Shown here: positions 44,430-53,737 of the stretch, one piece after another | Layout of the letters: every line of letters begins with the position of its first letter | Numbering within the stretch: the stretch's first letter is position 1 | Source: Rhodohalobacter sulfatireducens | Lineage (GTDB): Bacteria; Bacteroidota; Rhodothermia; Balneolales; Balneolaceae | Assembly (NCBI RefSeq): GCF_022012475.1 | Contig: NZ_JAKLWS010000004.1 | Span: forward strand, 124,001-188,000 | DNA: 64,000 bases | Direction of reading: 5' to 3' | The notes under the pieces: generated by a model | What the model was told of the DNA's origin: nothing | Seen by the model: the letters and a program-made list of their open reading frames with translations, nothing else | Database searches by the model: none | Made by a program: the position numbers and the translations under genes

Positions 44430-44785
44430 GTATATGGTTTCTATTAAGCAATTACCAAGACGGTACTTCCCGTCTAACCACTCAATGCGGTTAGACGGAA
44501 CTCAAATAAATTTCTTTTGAATTTATACATCCAAAAAGGAAGATAACCTTAATTTTAGCTATTCATTACGCCGTAACCAAGATTTTTTTATAATTCACTA
44601 ATCAAAGTTGTAAAAGCGCTTCCACTTATTTCTGTCTCTTTTTGGTCATTCATGGTTGTAGGTTGAACATCTATTGCTTTAGTTGGTTCCAAACAAGAAG
44701 TATATATTTCCAGTAATGAGCCTACTTTTCTGCAGTTTGGTTCGTTATTATCACTTACTAGCTCATAATAAAAAATCTATCATAC
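44430..44785. other. Divergent promoter region between thrA and proC
   Basis: This 356-base gap separates two divergent biosynthetic operons. It carries the hairpin at 44470-44498. The rest is AT-rich without an ORF, leader peptide or recognisable riboswitch. Confidence 0.55.
44470..44498. repeat. REP-type hairpin upstream of thrA
   Basis: Perfect 10-bp stem CCGTCTAACC / GGTTAGACGG with a nine-base loop ending in GC. The arm matches that of the hairpin at 7969-7999 (CCGTCTTACCGC / GCGGTCTGACGG). No T-run follows. It lies in the thrA leader, 41 bases before the ATG. Confidence 0.6.
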
Positions 44786-45595
44786 ATGGACTTCAGCGAT
44801 AAAAAAACTGCCATATTGGGCGCCGGTAATATTGGGTGCTCTATTGCCAACGGTTTAACCGCCTCAGACATTTTCAAACCATCTCAGCAAACGTTAACCA
44901 GGCGCCGGACTGATAAACTGAGTGAATATACTGAAAAGGGTTACAATGTAACTTCCGATAACATTGAAGCCGTTAAGAACTCAGATATTCTTATCGCATG
45001 CGTTGAACCACATCAGTTAGATGGATTGCTGAAGGAGATCTCATCCGCGCTAAATCCCGAAAAACATCTATTGATTTCCGTTGTTTCTGGAGCGAAAATA
45101 TCAGACATCAAAAAAAATATACCTGATGGAGTAGCCGTTGTGCGTGCCATGCCAAATACTGCAATCGCCATCCGGGAATCTATGACATGTATATGCTCTG
45201 AGACGCTAGATAATGGTACCATCGAAACCACAAAAGCTATTTTTGATACCGTTGGTGAGACATTGGTAATCCAGGAAGAGCAGATGTCTTCTGCTACTGC
45301 TCTGGTTGCATGCGGAATTGCTTTCTTTTTGAGAGCGATACGTGCAGCATCACAGGGTGGAATTGAGATTGGATTCAGTTCACAGGAATCTCTTGCAATG
45401 GCCACGCAAACAGCAAAAGGGGCAGCATCTCTTCTTGGTTCAATGAAGAATCATCCAGAATACGAAATTGATCGTGTAACCACGCCCAAAGGCTGTACCA
45501 TTTCCGGTCTGAACCAGATGGAACACGGTGGATTCAGCTCAGCCATGATTAAAGGAATTCTGACATCCGCAGAGAAGGCTGAGAAGCTTTATTAA
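44786..45595 (+). CDS. proC: Pyrroline-5-carboxylate reductase
   Basis: Last step of proline synthesis: NAD(P)H-dependent reduction of pyrroline-5-carboxylate. The 269-residue protein has the dinucleotide motif AILGAGNIGCSIANGL, the VVSGAKISDIKK and VVRAMPNTAIAIRESMT blocks, and the C-terminal dimerisation/substrate region ATQTAKGAASLL with VTTPKGCTISGLNQMEHGGF. All are standard for the family. It is a single gene on the plus strand, divergent from thrA. Confidence 0.95.
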   Translation: MDFSDKKTAILGAGNIGCSIANGLTASDIFKPSQQTLTRRRTDKLSEYTEKGYNVTSDNIEAVKNSDILIACVEPHQLDGLLKEISSALNPEKHLLISVVSGAKISDIKKNIPDGVAVVRAMPNTAIAIRESMTCICSETLDNGTIETTKAIFDTVGETLVIQEEQMSSATALVACGIAFFLRAIRAASQGGIEIGFSSQESLAMATQTAKGAASLLGSMKNHPEYEIDRVTTPKGCTISGLNQMEHGGFSSAMIKGILTSAEKAEKLY

Positions 45596-45656
45596 AAGAG
45601 GACTTTGCAGAACCAATCATCTGTTTTCCCGAGTAGGCGGGATCGTAACTTCTCAT

Positions 45657-45686
45657 TGCGCTCAAACTGACATCCTATTGAGCGCA
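45657..45686. repeat. Intergenic palindrome with GAGCGCAGCGGAGCGAAG tail
   Basis: Perfect 9-bp stem TGCGCTCAA (45657-45665) / TTGAGCGCA (45678-45686), followed by GCGGAGCGAAGTCGAAA. This kind of GAGCGCAG/CGAAGTCGAAA element is a familiar intergenic repeat of marine Bacteroidota as I recall. It lies past proC on one side and past fadE on the other, and may help to end the proC transcript. Confidence 0.5.
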
Positions 45687-45730
45687 GCGGAGCGAAGTCG
45701 AAAATGTGTCTGGTATTTCAAGCCCCTCTA

Positions 45731-45765
45731 AAAAAAGAAAACCCACAGTCATGCTGACCTGTGGG
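45731..45765 (-). terminator. Intrinsic terminator of the fadE operon
   Basis: Stem CCCACAG (45742-45748) / CTGTGGG (45759-45765); on the minus strand it is followed by TTTTCTTTTTTT. It lies 26 bases beyond the fadE stop codon. Confidence 0.85.
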
Positions 45766-45790
45766 CTGGGATTGGGAACTCAATAAAATC

Positions 45791-48289
45791 TTAGAGTAGT
45801 ACAGTATCTTTGTCCGGGTCTTTCAAGCCGGCATCCTTTTTCGGATCAACTGCGCTTTTGTCGTATTCTTCTAACGTGAATTCGTCCACTAAGATTGTGT
45901 CGTACCTGGCTTCCTCAGTTTTTCGAACCATCTCAGCCTCTTCCTCTGTGATGATATCTTGCTCAAGGGCTGAATCCAGTTGTTTCAAAACATGAGTTTT
46001 TTTCAGCTTCTTAGCCTTGGTTGCTTTATACAGCTTTTTATAAACCGGGTACGATTTTTCAACCCATTCCAGCGCGTATTCATATTTACCCATCGCTTCC
46101 TCGCGGCTGGTTGGAATATAGATATCTTCCGTCATGCGGTCTCGTTGCTCCCCTCTCGTTTGCATTGCCTGGGCAACTTTATGTCCAAGTTTATCAGATG
46201 GCTTTTTCCCGATCCTGTTTATTCTCGACCAGAGAGCAACCGGCCCTCTGAACAACCAACTCAAACCCGGAACTTTGATTTCTGAAAAGATCTCATCAAA
46301 AGCGGTTTGTATTCGTGAGAAAGCTTCATCCATCGCCCATTCAAAGTAAACCCGATCTTCTTCCTTTTTCCCTTCAATTTCAAACCGGCGAAGTGTTGCA
46401 GCAGCGAGCAGCATCCAACTCAAAATATCCGCATATCGGCCGGAAAGTTTCTCTTTCATTTTGAGAGCCCCTCCATAAGATCCAAGGGCGATATCCGCCA
46501 TAAAAGCAAACGTAGCCGAAGCCCAAGCCAGTTTCTTGTAGTATTTTGAAGCGGGTCCGCCAACCGGGGAGCTTGCGAGTCGCCCCCGGGTTACACTCAA
46601 CACCATCGACCGAATCATATTTTGCACGGCGTGACCGATATGTTTCCAGAAATTATCATCAAACTTTTTGACGTCTTTATTCATCAATGCTTCAATCTCT
46701 TTCAAGGCGTAGGGATGACTTCGAATAGCGCCCTGGCCAAAGATCATAAGAGTGCGGGTGAGAATGTTTGCTCCCTCAACGGTAACGGCAATTGGCATAG
46801 CCATATAGGAGTGAGCGAAAATGTTTCTCGGGCCGCGTGATATACCCGAACCACCAACAATGTCCATCGCATCATTAACGATTTCTCGCCCCAGCTCGGT
46901 GAAGTTGTATTTGGCGATGGCTGTCACAACGGCCGGTTTTGCTCCTTTGTCGAGAGCACCGCAGATGTATGTTCGGGCCGCACCCAGCAAATATGTATAT
47001 CCACCAATTCGAGCCATCGGTTCCTCAATTCCCTCAAACTTACCGATGTTCAATCCAAACTGTTGACGAATCGCCGCATATGCACCAATCGCGCGGGTTG
47101 CAACTTTCGCTCCTCCAACGGACTGTGCAGGCAGTGAAATTCCTCGTCCCACAGCCAGTGATTCCATCAGCATACGCCAGCCGTTCCCGGCTCCATCTTT
47201 TCCACCGATAATTGCACTTACCGGAACCACAACATCTTTTCCGCGAATCGGGCAGTTGTAAAATGGAACTCCAAGCGGATCGTGCCTCTTTCCAAGTACA
47301 ACTCCTTCGGTATCACTGGGAATGAGTGCAGCAGTAATTCCAAGCTCCTCACCTTCGCCCAATAAATTTTCGGGATCATACAGTTTAAACGCCAAGCCAA
47401 TTACAGTTGAAATAGCCGCAAGGGTGATGTACCGTTTCTCCCAATTGAGTTTGATATAAAGCTTTCCATCCTCACCTTTGAAAACTTCACCCCGGCTTTG
47501 CATTGCACCTGCATCCGAACCGGCATTCGGTTCTGTCAATGCAAAACATGGAATCTCCTCTCCTTTGGCAAGGCGGGGCAAGTAATGATCTTTCTGCTCT
47601 TCCGTACCATAATGCATCAGGAGTTCGGCCGGGCCTAACGAATTGGGGACCATTACAGTCGTGGCTAAGGGGCCGCATCGTGAAGCAAGCTTCGCAACAA
47701 TCAAACTATGGGCATTTGCAGAAAACCCATGCCCCCCATATTTCTCAGGTATTACCAATCCAAAAAAACGTTCTTTCTTGAAATAATCCCAGGTTTCTTT
47801 ATCAAAATCTCGTCGTTGGAAAACATCCCAGTCGGATACCATGGAGCACAACTTCTCTACCGGGCCATCCATAAACGCCCGCTCTTTTTCAGTTAATTCG
47901 GGATATTCCTCCTCACTCAACTTCTTCAAATCAGGTTTTCCGGAGAAGAGTTCGCCCTCTACCCAAACCGTTCCGGCATCGATGGCAGTTTGTTCTGTTT
48001 CTGAGATTACCGGCAAAATTTTAAGCTTTTCTAACAAGGTCATTAACGGTCCTGAAAGAATAGATCTGCGAATCGGTTTGATATTAAAAACCAGCGCAAG
48101 AACCAGATAAACGGCCAGTAACCAGGTGGGAGCCCCAAGTCCCGTTAATGCAGCAAAACCTGCAATAGCCCATAACCATAGCGGTGTACCGGTAAATCCG
48201 AAAAGAAAGAGTAAAAAAATGATGGATGGCCAAACGATCCATCCGGACATGCCTTCAAAAAATGTGAGTTGCTCCAGTAGTGTTTCCAT
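45791..48289 (-). CDS. fadE: Acyl-CoA dehydrogenase, FadE type
   Basis: First, FAD-dependent dehydrogenation step of fatty-acid beta-oxidation. At 832 residues it has the long FadE architecture. Two or three N-terminal membrane helices fill residues about 15-70 (IVWPSIIFLLFLFGF, WLLAVYLVLALVFNI). The acyl-CoA dehydrogenase core spans about 110-530 (GLVIPEKYGGHGFSANAHS, CFALTEPNAGSDAGAM, AMDIVGGSGISRGPRN, VTVEGANILTRTLMIFGQGA). A DUF1974-type C-terminal domain extends to about 790. It follows a TetR regulator by 12 bases, so the two form an operon, and ends at a terminator. Confidence 0.95.
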   Translation of the reverse strand: METLLEQLTFFEGMSGWIVWPSIIFLLFLFGFTGTPLWLWAIAGFAALTGLGAPTWLLAVYLVLALVFNIKPIRRSILSGPLMTLLEKLKILPVISETEQTAIDAGTVWVEGELFSGKPDLKKLSEEEYPELTEKERAFMDGPVEKLCSMVSDWDVFQRRDFDKETWDYFKKERFFGLVIPEKYGGHGFSANAHSLIVAKLASRCGPLATTVMVPNSLGPAELLMHYGTEEQKDHYLPRLAKGEEIPCFALTEPNAGSDAGAMQSRGEVFKGEDGKLYIKLNWEKRYITLAAISTVIGLAFKLYDPENLLGEGEELGITAALIPSDTEGVVLGKRHDPLGVPFYNCPIRGKDVVVPVSAIIGGKDGAGNGWRMLMESLAVGRGISLPAQSVGGAKVATRAIGAYAAIRQQFGLNIGKFEGIEEPMARIGGYTYLLGAARTYICGALDKGAKPAVVTAIAKYNFTELGREIVNDAMDIVGGSGISRGPRNIFAHSYMAMPIAVTVEGANILTRTLMIFGQGAIRSHPYALKEIEALMNKDVKKFDDNFWKHIGHAVQNMIRSMVLSVTRGRLASSPVGGPASKYYKKLAWASATFAFMADIALGSYGGALKMKEKLSGRYADILSWMLLAAATLRRFEIEGKKEEDRVYFEWAMDEAFSRIQTAFDEIFSEIKVPGLSWLFRGPVALWSRINRIGKKPSDKLGHKVAQAMQTRGEQRDRMTEDIYIPTSREEAMGKYEYALEWVEKSYPVYKKLYKATKAKKLKKTHVLKQLDSALEQDIITEEEAEMVRKTEEARYDTILVDEFTLEEYDKSAVDPKKDAGLKDPDKDTVLL

Positions 48290-48301
48290 AATGGTCTCCT
48301 G

Positions 48302-48889
48302 TTATGCGGGTGTTTTTTGTATGATAAATCCCTGGATTACATGTTCAATCGCCTGATCAATAAATTCCTTTTGTGGTATACGGGTGTCGAGTCTTTTGTT
48401 GAGAATTACCGAAACGACTCCGTGCAGCTGAGCCCAAAGCGTATATGCGCTGATTACCGGGTTTTCTACATCGATTAAATCTTTTTGTCGACCTTTGTCG
48501 ATGATCTCCGCCAAAAGTTCATAGGCGCTTCGTATCTGCTGAAATTTCTCTTTTGGATATTCCGGCATCTCCTCGGGACGAACCATATAGATAATTTCAT
48601 ATTCTTTTGGATGATCGAGAGCAAATTGAATGTAGCACCTTGCCAGGTCTTCCAGTTGCCGGATTAAATCTTTGGAAGAGTCGATTTCCGCAAGAAGTTT
48701 CTCTTTTAAATGCTCAATGCTTTGATCAATAAGAGCAAGAAGAAGGTCATCTTTATTATCGAAATGAAGATAAATACTTGTAGCGGTGACATTTGCCCGC
48801 TTTGCGATATTGCGCATGGACAGTTTTCCAAACCCGCGCTCAATCAACAACTCCCTGCTTACTTCTAATATTTCGTTTCTCAGAGACAT
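48302..48889 (-). CDS. TetR-family transcriptional regulator of fatty-acid degradation
   Basis: A 195-residue TetR repressor. Residues about 5-55 are the helix-turn-helix (LSMRNIAKRANVTATSIYLHFDNKDDLLLALID); the remainder is the variable ligand domain, ending with a helix DQAIEHVIQGFI. It precedes fadE in one transcript, and a 17-bp perfect palindrome lies 18 bases upstream of its start. By analogy with FadR of Bacillus and PsrA of Pseudomonas, an acyl-CoA is the likely inducer. Ligand identity is not readable from the sequence. Confidence 0.92.
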   Translation of the reverse strand: MSLRNEILEVSRELLIERGFGKLSMRNIAKRANVTATSIYLHFDNKDDLLLALIDQSIEHLKEKLLAEIDSSKDLIRQLEDLARCYIQFALDHPKEYEIIYMVRPEEMPEYPKEKFQQIRSAYELLAEIIDKGRQKDLIDVENPVISAYTLWAQLHGVVSVILNKRLDTRIPQKEFIDQAIEHVIQGFIIQKTPA

Positions 48890-48907
48890 GGTTCGTTTTC
48901 AGTTAAC

Positions 48908-48924
48908 ACTGTTAAGTTAACAGT
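48908..48924. promoter_or_regulatory. TetR operator candidate
   Basis: ACTGTTAAGTTAACAGT is a perfect palindrome (8+1+8), preceded by a further GTTAAC at 48902-48907. It lies 18 bases upstream of the TetR start, where it can block the TetR-fadE promoter. Confidence 0.72.
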
Positions 48925-49073
48925 TCTAAATTATCAAAATTGTATTTAATGTCAACATTCAACTGATCAACAACATCTTCAAAGAAGTATTGGTATTATT
49001 ACATTCAGACTTTTTTATACTATATCAATCCTAAATCTTTTATGTTTCAGCAGCTAAAAAACTCAACCATTTT

Positions 49074-50546
49074 ATGATGATGAAGAAACCCCTTTTATCC
49101 ACACTCTTTATTGCACTTCTCCTTGTTATCAACTCCTGTAGTTCGAATGTGAGTGAAGTTGCACCACCTGAACCTGTTCTTCCGGTTCCATCTGAAGCAC
49201 AGATGGAATGGCACGAAATGGAATTACTGGCATTTGTGCATTTTACGACCAATACTTTTACAAATATGGAGTGGGGATATGGCGATGAAAGCCCATCTAT
49301 TTTCAATCCAACCGAGATGGATGTTGACCAATGGATGACCACCCTGAGCGATGCGGGATTTGAAGGGGTGATTTTGACGGCTAAGCATCACGACGGATTT
49401 TGCCTGTGGCCAAGTGATTATACAGAGCACGATGTAGCAAACAGTCCGTATAAAGATGGCGAGGGTGATGTAGTCAAAGAAGTATCCGAATCCGCAAGAG
49501 AGCATGGGATGAAATTTGGAGTCTATCTTTCGCCCTGGGATCGAAACCGGGCTGATTACGCTGAGGCGTCTTATATCGATTATTACAGGAATCAGATTGA
49601 GGAAATTTTTACGAACTACGGCCCAATTTTTGAGATGTGGTTTGATGGTGCTAATGGTGGTGACGGCTATTATGGAGGCGCTGATGAAACCCGAACGATC
49701 GACCGGCAAACGTATTACGACTGGCCAACCACAATTGATTTTGTTCGCGACCTCCAACCTGAGCCACAGGTTCTTTTCTTCAGCGATGCCGGACCGGATA
49801 TCCGATGGGTGGGAAATGAACATGGTTACGTCAATGAGACGAACTGGAATACAATCAACAACGATACCCTTTATGCCGGCAAATCTGGTATTAACGACCT
49901 GCTTGGCACCGGTTCAGAAGACGGCCAAAAATGGATCCCGGCCGAAGTAGATGTATCTATTCGTCCCGGCTGGTTTTATCATCCCGAAGAAGATTCACTC
50001 GTAAAAACTCCGGAAGATCTGTTCGATATCTATATGACGTCCGTTGGCCGTGGTTCCAACCTTTTACTGAATGTGCCTCCGGACAGGCGCGGACTGATTC
50101 ATGAAAATGATGTAGAGTCACTTAGAGAGTGGAGACAGATGCTGGATGAGGCTTTCAGCACAAACCTGGCTGAAGGTGCAGAGGTCACTGCCGATTCGTA
50201 CCGAGGCAGTCATGAAGATTATGCACCTTTCAATCTTACAGATGATGACAGTGAAACATATTGGGCTACAGATGATAACGTAGATACCGGCGAGCTTGAA
50301 ATCACATTAGATGAACCCGCTGAAATCAAATATGTGGTTTTGCAGGAATATATTCGTTTGGGTCAGCGTGTTCGATCTTTCTCCGTTGATGTTTGGGAAG
50401 AGGGAGAATGGCAACCGGCAGCAGAGGGAACCACCGTCGGGTATAAACGCATCTTAGAGATCGATCCGGTTACAACTGATCGAATCCGCATTCAAATTGA
50501 GGATTCTCAGGCAAGCCCGGTTATCTCAAATGTTGAGCTTTATTAA
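49074..50546 (+). CDS. GH29 alpha-L-fucosidase lipoprotein with C-terminal F5/8 domain
   Basis: Retaining alpha-L-fucosidase, 490 residues. The lipobox LVINSC at residues 17-22 predicts lipid anchoring. The catalytic domain spans about 35-350 with FVHFTTNTFTNMEWG, GFEGVILTAKHHDGFCLWPS and MKFGVYLSPWDRN; the nucleophile is the Asp of IFEMWFDGANGG. About 355-490 is an F5/8 type C (discoidin) domain (VTADSYRGSHEDYAPFN, YWATDDN, IQIEDSQASPVISNVELY). The short sequence and architecture resemble GH29 subfamily B, specific for alpha-1,3/1,4-linked fucose. It stands alone, over 15 kb from the mannan locus, convergent with a glycosyltransferase cluster. Confidence 0.92.
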   Translation: MMMKKPLLSTLFIALLLVINSCSSNVSEVAPPEPVLPVPSEAQMEWHEMELLAFVHFTTNTFTNMEWGYGDESPSIFNPTEMDVDQWMTTLSDAGFEGVILTAKHHDGFCLWPSDYTEHDVANSPYKDGEGDVVKEVSESAREHGMKFGVYLSPWDRNRADYAEASYIDYYRNQIEEIFTNYGPIFEMWFDGANGGDGYYGGADETRTIDRQTYYDWPTTIDFVRDLQPEPQVLFFSDAGPDIRWVGNEHGYVNETNWNTINNDTLYAGKSGINDLLGTGSEDGQKWIPAEVDVSIRPGWFYHPEEDSLVKTPEDLFDIYMTSVGRGSNLLLNVPPDRRGLIHENDVESLREWRQMLDEAFSTNLAEGAEVTADSYRGSHEDYAPFNLTDDDSETYWATDDNVDTGELEITLDEPAEIKYVVLQEYIRLGQRVRSFSVDVWEEGEWQPAAEGTTVGYKRILEIDPVTTDRIRIQIEDSQASPVISNVELY

Positions 50547-50563
50547 AGGCAACAAATAATCAA

Positions 50564-51454
50564 TCAGCTTGCCATTCCCAATTTATTCTTGATATAATTC
50601 TTAACGGCTTTTTTCTTTCTGCTATTAATAACCTCAACCCGGCCTTTGTCGAGATGGATATTCCATTTTTCCTCGAACCGTTTGATCGTTGTAATTGTCC
50701 CCTGCTTGTCCCATCGGAAGAAATGGAATCGAAAATCAGTTAATTTAAGCGGATATGGATATACGTAATGAATTACTGATTTTGGCTCAAGATAGATTGG
50801 TAATCCCGCCTCTTTAGCAATCAGGCAAATATCTACATGCTCACGAGTTGTAAGCAGTTCATCATCTAAAGGGCCATACTTGTCCAAGAAAGATTTACGA
50901 ACCAAAACAGCATGAAATTCAATATTGTCTGTTTGAAATCTTTCAAGAGGTTCTTCAAGTTCAGAAACTTTCTTCATATGGTGATGCATATCGATAGAGA
51001 GTCTTTTTATTCCATCGGACTCGTCTACAACCATTTTTCCACCCGCCATATGAATTCTCTCTTCACCAACATCTCCTTCAAGGTAGAGCGGGCCAACTAA
51101 TGCAGCAGAGGTTTCTTCGGCACATTTCACAAGTTCAGTTAACCAGTTTTTACGTACCAGAACGTCATTATCTAAAAATATCACGTACTCAGTATCTTCC
51201 GAAACTGCTTTAAAACCAACATTTCGAGCTTGATTAGGATGCAAGTAGTGATTGGTTCTGATATGTTTAAATCCCTTTTCTTTTGAATATCTCTCCAAAA
51301 ATCTGTTTAGATACCCCGGTGATTTCCCGTCAACATATATTAAATCGAAATCATATGATGTGATATCATAGATGTTTTTCAGAGACTCGATTGAAAAGCT
51401 AAATCGTTCCCTGGGAACTACAACTATCGTTACTTTTGGATTATTCTTTTTCAT
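50564..51454 (-). CDS. Glycosyltransferase family 2
   Basis: GT-A fold transferase of 296 residues. It has an N-terminal nucleotide-sugar domain (VTIVVVPRERFSFSIESLKN, ARNVGFKA, and the DxD-like metal site in VIFLDNDVLVRKNWL). In the second half are TREHVDICLIAKEAG and a basic C-terminus. No membrane helices are predicted, so it is a cytoplasmic or peripheral enzyme. Its start overlaps the stop of the GT4 gene by 4 bases (ATGA), which indicates translational coupling. Acceptor and donor are unknown; an envelope polysaccharide or glycolipid is likely. Confidence 0.9.
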   Translation of the reverse strand: MKKNNPKVTIVVVPRERFSFSIESLKNIYDITSYDFDLIYVDGKSPGYLNRFLERYSKEKGFKHIRTNHYLHPNQARNVGFKAVSEDTEYVIFLDNDVLVRKNWLTELVKCAEETSAALVGPLYLEGDVGEERIHMAGGKMVVDESDGIKRLSIDMHHHMKKVSELEEPLERFQTDNIEFHAVLVRKSFLDKYGPLDDELLTTREHVDICLIAKEAGLPIYLEPKSVIHYVYPYPLKLTDFRFHFFRWDKQGTITTIKRFEEKWNIHLDKGRVEVINSRKKKAVKNYIKNKLGMAS

Positions 51455-52686
51455 CTTTCTGAATATTTTTGTGCCAACTTGATATACTCTCTTGAGATTA
51501 TATCATTCCGTGATTCAATTTCATAATTATTTTCTACAAATTTACGACCCTTTTCTCCCATCTCAGCTCTTTGTGAAGGTGAGTTCACAAGTTGATCTAA
51601 AGCTTCTTTCATAGCTTTAATGTTTTTCTCAGGAATTAATAACCCGTTTTCCTTATGCTGCACCAATTCGGGAATACCTCCGTGACGGCTTGCAATTACC
51701 GGAAGCTCGCATGCCATAGCCTCTTTAAGAACATTGGGAACTGTATCTTCATCACCATTCTCTGCAACCACACTTGGACAGATCAAAATATCACTGGCCT
51801 GCACTTCAGAAACGATCTTTTCTTGGTTCACTGAAGCCTTTATTTTAATTTTGCTTATCAAATTATATGCTCTGACTTTATTCAAAAGCTCATTCTTTAA
51901 ACTGCCTTCACCAATAATTGTATATGTTATCTCCTTATCAGGATTTTCATTGATGTACTCTGCCACCGCCTCAATACTATAGATAAATCCCTTCTTTTCT
52001 ACCAGGCGACCTATACTTATAATACTAACTTTTGTTGATGATCGATTTTTATCAGTCGGAACAAACTGTTTTACATCAATTGCACTTGGGTGAACCAATA
52101 TTTTTTCTACGGGACAGCCGAGTCGAATAAGTCTTTTTTTATAATACTCACAGACGGGCAGGAACAGGTCTCCTTTTTGAAACAGTTCACCATAGATAGA
52201 AGGATTTTCTTTTATCTCGCTGCTTAAATCTATGCCGTGAAAAGAAATTGCAATCGGTCCGTCAAGTATACCTAATTTCCTGGCCTGAACTGCTAAATTG
52301 CCATTCATCCCAAAAAAAGCATGAATCAGATCGTATTTTTTCCCTTCTTTGAATCTTGTAAGATTACGAATCTTCTTTTTACCGGGATAATTTTTCAAAA
52401 ATCGAAATACGCCCGAATATTTGATGATCGAAAGCGGCGCTTGCAATCTTCGATAGATCTCTAACAAAGGAGTTGAAGCAGGTTTTGTTTCGTAGGATGT
52501 TTTATCATGTAGATTATAATCCAATACAGTCTGATGAACATATTCATCAGTCTCCCTCGGTTGACTCGCATAAATATCAACTGAATGACCTCTGTCAATT
52601 AACCCGGTAATCCTGTTCAATATAAACGTCTCAGAAAGGGCCGGAAAAGGGGTTACGATTGCCGCTATTTTCAATTGTTTTTTCAA
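51451..52686 (-). CDS. Glycosyltransferase family 4
   Basis: GT-B fold transferase of 411 residues. N-terminal acceptor half: IAAIVTPFPALSETFILNRI. C-terminal donor half: VSIISIGRLVEKKGFIYSIEAV, ASDILICPSV and the E-x7-E motif in NVLKEAMACELPVIASRHGGIPELV. The opening resembles the capsule or exopolysaccharide enzymes of the WcaL/colanic-acid type, but not closely enough to name it. It is the middle of three tightly spaced transferase genes (14 bases after the GT2 at 52701, 4-base overlap with the GT2 at 50564). Confidence 0.92.
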   Translation of the reverse strand: MKKQLKIAAIVTPFPALSETFILNRITGLIDRGHSVDIYASQPRETDEYVHQTVLDYNLHDKTSYETKPASTPLLEIYRRLQAPLSIIKYSGVFRFLKNYPGKKKIRNLTRFKEGKKYDLIHAFFGMNGNLAVQARKLGILDGPIAISFHGIDLSSEIKENPSIYGELFQKGDLFLPVCEYYKKRLIRLGCPVEKILVHPSAIDVKQFVPTDKNRSSTKVSIISIGRLVEKKGFIYSIEAVAEYINENPDKEITYTIIGEGSLKNELLNKVRAYNLISKIKIKASVNQEKIVSEVQASDILICPSVVAENGDEDTVPNVLKEAMACELPVIASRHGGIPELVQHKENGLLIPEKNIKAMKEALDQLVNSPSQRAEMGEKGRKFVENNYEIESRNDIISREYIKLAQKYSER

Positions 52687-52700
52687 ATTCGATTCATGAG

Positions 52701-53498
52701 TTAACCGGTAAACATCAACCGAAATTTGGTGAATATTTTTCGGGCTAATACCTTGAGTTGTATGAGCGGATATCTATCCACTGGAAGTCCGGATTCAATC
52801 CAGCGGATCTGATCTTTCTTATATAATTCCCGGGGTACCTTCTTGCCAGTTTCTGCCTCCCATCTCTTAATTTTTTTCAAAAGCACCTTCGTATTTTCAT
52901 AGAGGCTTATTTGATTATCTTTCCGATATTTTGAAAAAGTTTCCGAATAACTGTGATCAATATGATGAGCCATCCCTTCCGGCAGAATTTTGTAAGATAC
53001 ATCGTTGAAATAAAGCCGTAATCGCATCTCAGATGCATTTGTACCATACCCGGTTATAGCCTCATCGTATCCACCTACTTTCAGAAAATCTTTCTTTGAT
53101 ACTATAAGCAATCCCCCCAACCCTTTCACCTTGTTGTAAATATTATATCCTGTTATAAATGTACTTTCCTCCAACAACTTCTGGATCTTTTCTACAAAAT
53201 TATCTGAAACAATTGTATCAGCATCCACAAAGCATAACCATTCGCAATCAAGCTTTTTTATTTCGGGGATGGCTGCATTTCGAGCTTTCGTTAAACAGAA
53301 ATATTTTTCACCGGGAACCTCCACTACACTGCACTCGGGATAATTTTCTTTAACCCAGTCACCGGTTTTATCGGGACAGGAATAGTCAACAACAACTGTT
53401 TTGCTGGAGGGCTGTGATAGTATAACAGGCAAACTCTTTTTTATGTGAGCCAATCTGCCCATACTCGATGTAACGAAACAGACATTTTCAAGTAGCAT
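52701..53498 (-). CDS. Glycosyltransferase family 2 (galactosyltransferase-like)
   Basis: A 265-residue GT-A transferase. It has VCFVTSSMGRLAHIKKSLPVIL at the start, ARNAAIPEIKKLDCEWLCFVDADTIV with the DxD metal site, and GGLLIVSKKDFLKVGGYDE followed by NASEMRLRLYF, a pattern like GT2 C-terminal galactosyltransferase domains. It is first in a three-gene transferase operon; a 239-base gap separates it from trmB. The product is presumably a cell-surface glycan. Confidence 0.88.
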   Translation of the reverse strand: MLLENVCFVTSSMGRLAHIKKSLPVILSQPSSKTVVVDYSCPDKTGDWVKENYPECSVVEVPGEKYFCLTKARNAAIPEIKKLDCEWLCFVDADTIVSDNFVEKIQKLLEESTFITGYNIYNKVKGLGGLLIVSKKDFLKVGGYDEAITGYGTNASEMRLRLYFNDVSYKILPEGMAHHIDHSYSETFSKYRKDNQISLYENTKVLLKKIKRWEAETGKKVPRELYKKDQIRWIESGLPVDRYPLIQLKVLARKIFTKFRLMFTG

Positions 53499-53737
53499 TT
53501 CCCTTAAATCTAAAGCAACTATTAATCTATGACCGATAATTAACCAGACATTACAAAAAATGTGAATAACAAAATAATGTGATGTCTCAAATTTTGAATG
53601 TCGCAGTTTCTAAAGGAAAGCTAATTAAACTTCAATCATCTTAAATTTTTTTGCAAGTGGATTGAATGAAACCAGAAATTTCGGCTGTCTGAAAGCCCCA
53701 TTTCCCAAGACCATAGGAATAAGAGATTATGCAATTC

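Noticed and set aside
44430-44785. Threonine/isoleucine attenuator leader for thrA
   Set aside because: No short frame rich in Thr or Ile codons and no terminator with a T-run lies ahead of thrA; only a REP-type hairpin is there.
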